Part shown: positions 60,934 through 64,000 of the stretch, in pieces
Layout: each line of letters begins with the position of its first letter
Numbering within the stretch: the first letter of the stretch is position 1
Assembly (NCBI GenBank): GCA_017442735.1
Contig: JAFRZE010000049.1
Coordinates: 62,001-126,000 of the forward strand
Reading direction: 5' to 3'
From: Bacillota bacterium
GTDB lineage: Bacteria > Bacillota > Clostridia > Lachnospirales > Bianqueaceae
DNA length: 64,000 bases
Made by a program: the position numbers and the translations under genes
The notes under the pieces: model-generated
Told to the model about the DNA's origin: nothing
Database searches by the model: none
Seen by the model: the letters and a program-made list of their open reading frames with translations, nothing else

Positions 60934-62296
60934 CCTTTATCCTTTCTTCCAGGATCTCTTTCGCGTCCGCGCGGTAATGACTGGCCATATCCTCATAGCC
61001 GCTGTCCTGATCCAGCGGCCGGCCCGAAGGCAGATACCCTTCATATCCGCCGGCATAACAGCGGATCAGCGCGATCCTGCCGGTTTTCATCTGTACTTCG
61101 CCGGCAAAACGAACCGCGTCTTTCTGGGGATACTCAAACGGCAGACAGATATAGACATACGTATCTTTTCGAATGACTTTCTTATATTTGGAACCGTTAT
61201 CTTCAGGAACGAAAAGATCAAGCCCGATCAGTGTGATCTTCGCGTCCAAAGGAAGGTTTTTCCCATACCCCGGCCGCTGCAGAACGCTTCGGCACGAGGT
61301 ATACTCCCGTTTCTGCGCTTCGTCGCCGCAGGTTTCGATCTTTTGTTCCAGATAAACCAGGACCTGCTTTTTCTGATCTTCATCAAACGACTTTGCAGCC
61401 GGGATCGTCACTTCAAAACTATGATGAGAAAGCACAGCCTCCTCTGCCCATTCCAGTTCTTCCGGAGCCGTGTCCGTCTGTTCCGCTAAAAGGCATCCCA
61501 TTCTCAGGGCTTCACGGAAGCTGGCTTCCTTTCTTGTGTAACGGGTCGAGATATCCGCACAGGCACTATTCATGAAAAGGACTTGTGGGACCGGTTTGCC
61601 TTTCTGCACCGCCAAGGCTCGGATGGCCTCGTCCCAGCCCCAGACAAGATCCCGCGAGATCTGAAGATTCTTTTCGTTCAGAACGGTCGGATGACAGGCA
61701 AAAAGCGTCAGCGCGATCGGACCCCGGCTTTCAGCCGTGGCGCTCTTTTCCTCCAGTCGGTCCAGCCAGATCGTTCTGACCGGCATGGAAAACCAGGACT
61801 CATCCCGGCTCACATCCCGATAAGAACCGACTGCCTGTGCTCTGGTTTCCTGAAAAGCTGCTTTAACCGGATGGATATCTTCCTGTGCCGCGGACACCGC
61901 TTCCAGTATTCTTCGAATCACCCAGTCACTGTATCCTCTATCATAGCAGGCCAGCGTCTGAAAGACAGACTGAGGCGCCGCATGCGTGTGGATCGCGCCC
62001 ACGGAGATCTCTCCGATCTCCGGGAATTCTTCTTTGACCGCCGCTTCGATCTCCCGGCAGAAATAATCCGACGTGCCCAGAAGATCCAGTTCCAGAAACA
62101 GAACCGAAGTGCCATCCGCTAAACTGCCAGTGCTAAAACGCTCATCCTGTCCGCCTGTTTGCAGCCAGACGGCCCGTACATAAAGCGGATCGTGGATACC
62201 TGTCGCCACGTCTTTCCGAAGGTCAAATCCTGCCATAGGGAAAGGTCTGTCCGGCGTAATGACCGCCTGCCCGAATCCGGCAAACAGTTTACTCAT
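60911..62296 (-). CDS. Neutral/alkaline ceramidase-like hydrolase
   Basis: This 461-residue protein resembles the N-terminal catalytic domain of neutral ceramidases: FAGFGQAVITPDRPFPMAGF at the start and AIHTHAAPQ near 105 in the place of the zinc-binding THTHSGP motif. It is shorter than true ceramidases (about 700) and lacks a signal peptide, so it probably hydrolyses some other N-acyl or amide compound inside the cell. It overlaps the BadF-type kinase gene by 8 nt. Confidence 0.72.
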   Translation of the reverse strand: MSKLFAGFGQAVITPDRPFPMAGFDLRKDVATGIHDPLYVRAVWLQTGGQDERFSTGSLADGTSVLFLELDLLGTSDYFCREIEAAVKEEFPEIGEISVGAIHTHAAPQSVFQTLACYDRGYSDWVIRRILEAVSAAQEDIHPVKAAFQETRAQAVGSYRDVSRDESWFSMPVRTIWLDRLEEKSATAESRGPIALTLFACHPTVLNEKNLQISRDLVWGWDEAIRALAVQKGKPVPQVLFMNSACADISTRYTRKEASFREALRMGCLLAEQTDTAPEELEWAEEAVLSHHSFEVTIPAAKSFDEDQKKQVLVYLEQKIETCGDEAQKREYTSCRSVLQRPGYGKNLPLDAKITLIGLDLFVPEDNGSKYKKVIRKDTYVYICLPFEYPQKDAVRFAGEVQMKTGRIALIRCYAGGYEGYLPSGRPLDQDSGYEDMASHYRADAKEILEERIKDELQNLQ

Positions 62297-63314
62297 AACC
62301 TTCCTCCATCACTGCCTCCGCTGCTTCCTTCAGCCCGGCCTCATAAAGAGCAATCGAAGCCGCGCTCTGTACCGCCGGAACACGCGGAAGGGAAATATTT
62401 ACGATCCTTGGCTCATCCTGCAGAAGCTTTTTCACTTCTATCGTCAGTGGGCTTCCTTCGCGGAAAAGGCCGCCGGCAAGTACCAGAGAGAATGAAAGAC
62501 CACTGTCGTTATCATGCCAGTCATAAGGATCCGTATTCGCTGAACGACGCAGAACGGAGCGGACGCATAGTTCCACCTCTTTTGCCGCTTCCCGGAACAT
62601 CTCAGCCGCTGCCTGATTCCCGCCGGATGCAAGGCCGTCGATCACGCGGGTAACAGATGCCACGCGTGTCCGGTAATCTTCTTCTTTCCCGTTGACAGCT
62701 CTCCAGAGCCTGCGGCAAGTATCTTCCGTCAGTCCGTAATGAGACAGGACAGCCAGATAAAACTCCTCGTCCATTGGGGCTCGTCCGTCACTCATTTTCG
62801 TCGTCAGATGAAGTGATCTCAGGCCGATATCAAACCCGGCGCCTTCATCACCGATCTGAGGGCCCCATCCGCTGGCTTTCACAAATACACGATCATGCAG
62901 CAGATAGGTCACCGCCCCGGTCCCCGCGATCGTACAGATGGCAGGAGCGAAACGTTCTTTCGAGGCCCCATACCAGACGGGATAGATATCACTGTCACAG
63001 GAAACGTTTTCACAACCTGTCACTTCCCGGAAGAATTCCGCGTGCCCGCTGCCGCTGAAAACTTCGACCGCTGCGGAAGCGATGAACATACCGTCGATCT
63101 TTTGCTTTGAGACGTCCATCGAAAGACCCTTTTCTTCCGCCTCTTTCCAGGCCAGATGGATGCTGTCCCGGATAGACTCCGTGGCCATTTCCTTGCCGCA
63201 ATACAAATAATTCGCCGGGCCAGCCTTGCCTAAACCGAGAATCTTTCCTTCCTCGCTGACCAGCATACAGCGGGTACTCGTTCCGCCGCAGTCAAATCCC
63301 GCAAATACTCTCAT
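62289..63314 (-). CDS. BadF/BcrA-type ATPase, N-acetylhexosamine kinase-like
   Basis: This 341-residue protein has the actin-like ATPase folds of the BadF/BadG family: FAGFDCGGTSTRCM (phosphate 1) and TIAGTGAVTYL (phosphate 2). Single-subunit members such as NagK phosphorylate N-acetylglucosamine. The start at 63314 is chosen for GGAGAG upstream and the homology; a longer frame to 63476 runs into yebC. It is the first gene of the leftward run of seven. Confidence 0.8.
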   Translation of the reverse strand: MRVFAGFDCGGTSTRCMLVSEEGKILGLGKAGPANYLYCGKEMATESIRDSIHLAWKEAEEKGLSMDVSKQKIDGMFIASAAVEVFSGSGHAEFFREVTGCENVSCDSDIYPVWYGASKERFAPAICTIAGTGAVTYLLHDRVFVKASGWGPQIGDEGAGFDIGLRSLHLTTKMSDGRAPMDEEFYLAVLSHYGLTEDTCRRLWRAVNGKEEDYRTRVASVTRVIDGLASGGNQAAAEMFREAAKEVELCVRSVLRRSANTDPYDWHDNDSGLSFSLVLAGGLFREGSPLTIEVKKLLQDEPRIVNISLPRVPAVQSAASIALYEAGLKEAAEAVMEEGYE

Positions 63315-63330
63315 ACCGCTCTCCATATAC

Positions 63331-63359
63331 GAAAAGCCCGAGGCAAAGGTCCCCAGGCT
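63331..63359 (-). terminator. Weak terminator of yebC within the next leader
   Basis: AGCCCGAGG (63335-63343) pairs with CCCCAGGCT (63351-63359), allowing two G-U pairs on the minus-strand RNA, around a 7-nt loop. It is followed by TTTTC. It is 26 bp past the yebC stop codon and just before the BadF-type gene, so read-through may occur. Confidence 0.6.
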
Positions 63360-63384
63360 TTCATTTAAAAAATAATCTGTCCGA

Positions 63385-64000
63385 TCATTCCAGATTCGTG
63401 TAGACGTTCTGGACATCATCAGAATCTTCCAGCGCGTCGACCAGACGTTCCATCTGATCCAGCACGGTCTGGTCATCCGTGGTCACATAGTTCTGCGGGA
63501 TCATGGTGACTTCGCCGCCGGTGATCGTGAGACCCGATTTTTCGATCGCCTCATAGACCTCGTTAAAGGACTCCGGCGCCGTGATGATCTCACCCACACC
63601 GTCTTCCACGGAAAAATCGTCCGCACCCGCATCCAGGGCGGTCATCATCAGTTCTTCCTCGTCCGCGCCTTCCGGCACTTCTACGAAGATCTGACCCTTC
63701 TTGTCGAACATAAAGGAAACACAGCCGGCAGTTCCCAGATTGCCGCCGTTCTTTGAGAACGCGTGACGCACATCGGAAGCAGAACGGTTCTTGTTGTCTG
63801 TCAGACACTCGACAATGACAGCGATCCCGTTCGGGCCGTATCCTTCATAGGTAACTGATTCATATTCGACATTCGAACCCTCGCCGCTGTATTTCTTGAT
63901 GCTGCGCTGGATCGTATCGTTAGGCATGTTGTTGGATTTACATTTGGCGATCGCGTCACGCAGCTTGGAGTTGCTGTTCGGATCCGGACCACCTTCCTTG
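63385..64000 (-). CDS. yebC: YebC/PmpR-family protein (start outside the window)
   Basis: The visible 205 residues begin inside the conserved N-terminal part (KEGGPDPNSNSKLRDAI) and run to a normal C-terminus. About 35-40 N-terminal residues lie beyond the right edge. The middle region (GYGPNGIAVIVECLTDN) and the block SKNGGNLGTAGCVSF are diagnostic. The family has been described as a DNA-binding regulator and, more recently, as a factor that relieves ribosome stalling. Confidence 0.93.
   Translation of the reverse strand, partial: KEGGPDPNSNSKLRDAIAKCKSNNMPNDTIQRSIKKYSGEGSNVEYESVTYEGYGPNGIAVIVECLTDNKNRSASDVRHAFSKNGGNLGTAGCVSFMFDKKGQIFVEVPEGADEEELMMTALDAGADDFSVEDGVGEIITAPESFNEVYEAIEKSGLTITGGEVTMIPQNYVTTDDQTVLDQMERLVDALEDSDDVQNVYTNLE

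Noticed and set aside
1-64000. CRISPR arrays, rRNA and tRNA genes
   Set aside because: I looked for regularly spaced repeats, for cloverleaf-type sequences in the intergenic gaps and for rRNA-like stretches and saw none; the gaps are short and mostly accounted for by promoters and terminators.

Overview
The window looks like chromosomal DNA of a low-to-mid GC Gram-positive anaerobe of the class Clostridia, with roughly half G+C in the housekeeping genes as judged by eye. The main clues are strong GGAGG-type ribosome sites, a MurT/GatD-like pair, a two-subunit (PyrB + PyrI) aspartate carbamoyltransferase next to a PyrK/PyrD-type dihydroorotate dehydrogenase, a eukaryote-like (type 2) isoleucyl-tRNA synthetase, MurR/RpiR and Crp regulators and many glycan-related enzymes. 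A family such as Lachnospiraceae is plausible but not proven here. I saw no rRNA, tRNA, CRISPR array or prophage.

Layout. 0.1-3 kb: a GH3 glycosidase with swapped domain order and a DUF1292 protein, read leftward. 3-5 kb: an AT-rich IS607-type element (serine recombinase TnpA, TnpB nuclease, likely omega RNA) inserted just upstream of them. 5-7 kb: FkbM-type methyltransferase and a membrane YdcF protein. 7-14.4 kb (leftward): serS with a secreted VWA-like protein, then a tightly coupled map / methyltransferase / flavoprotein / metallo-hydrolase operon. 14.4-21.5 kb (rightward): a heterodimeric ABC exporter followed by a 1077-residue SWIM-SNF2 protein whose ATPase motifs are all destroyed. 22.3-26.5 kb (leftward): alr-murT-gatD-like-cysE. 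26.5-32.3 kb (leftward): an ABC importer with its Crp-type regulator, an RpiR regulator, a broken MFS gene and a double DJ-1 protein. 32.4-36.5 kb (rightward): a YhhN-like membrane protein and ileS. 36.6-42 kb (leftward): ROK kinase, SIS protein and GH38 mannosidase, headed by an AT-richer HipA-like kinase/antitoxin pair with a striking operator. 42-43 kb: AEC transporter.

43.1-52 kb (leftward) is a pyrimidine operon, pyrC-carB-pyrK-pyrD-pyrF-pyrE-pyrB-pyrI, lacking carA, with a short leader carrying a PyrR-type RNA hairpin close to the pyrC start. 52-56.4 kb holds a glycerophosphodiester phosphodiesterase (leftward) and, rightward, an unrecognised TIM-barrel-like protein, a sugar-type MFS carrier and a PF11449-like permease. 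56.4-63.3 kb (leftward) is a seven-gene run: BadF-type sugar kinase, ceramidase-like hydrolase, M20 peptidase, SIS protein, a hypothetical protein, a lipoprotein nuclease and a PfkB kinase, which reads like salvage of amino-sugar or N-acylated compounds. yebC is cut by the right edge.

The items most worth follow-up are the motif-dead SNF2 protein, the HipA-like kinase with a HipA-N1-like domain apparently fused to its antitoxin, the GatD-like protein lacking both catalytic residues, and the PyrR element without an attenuator.
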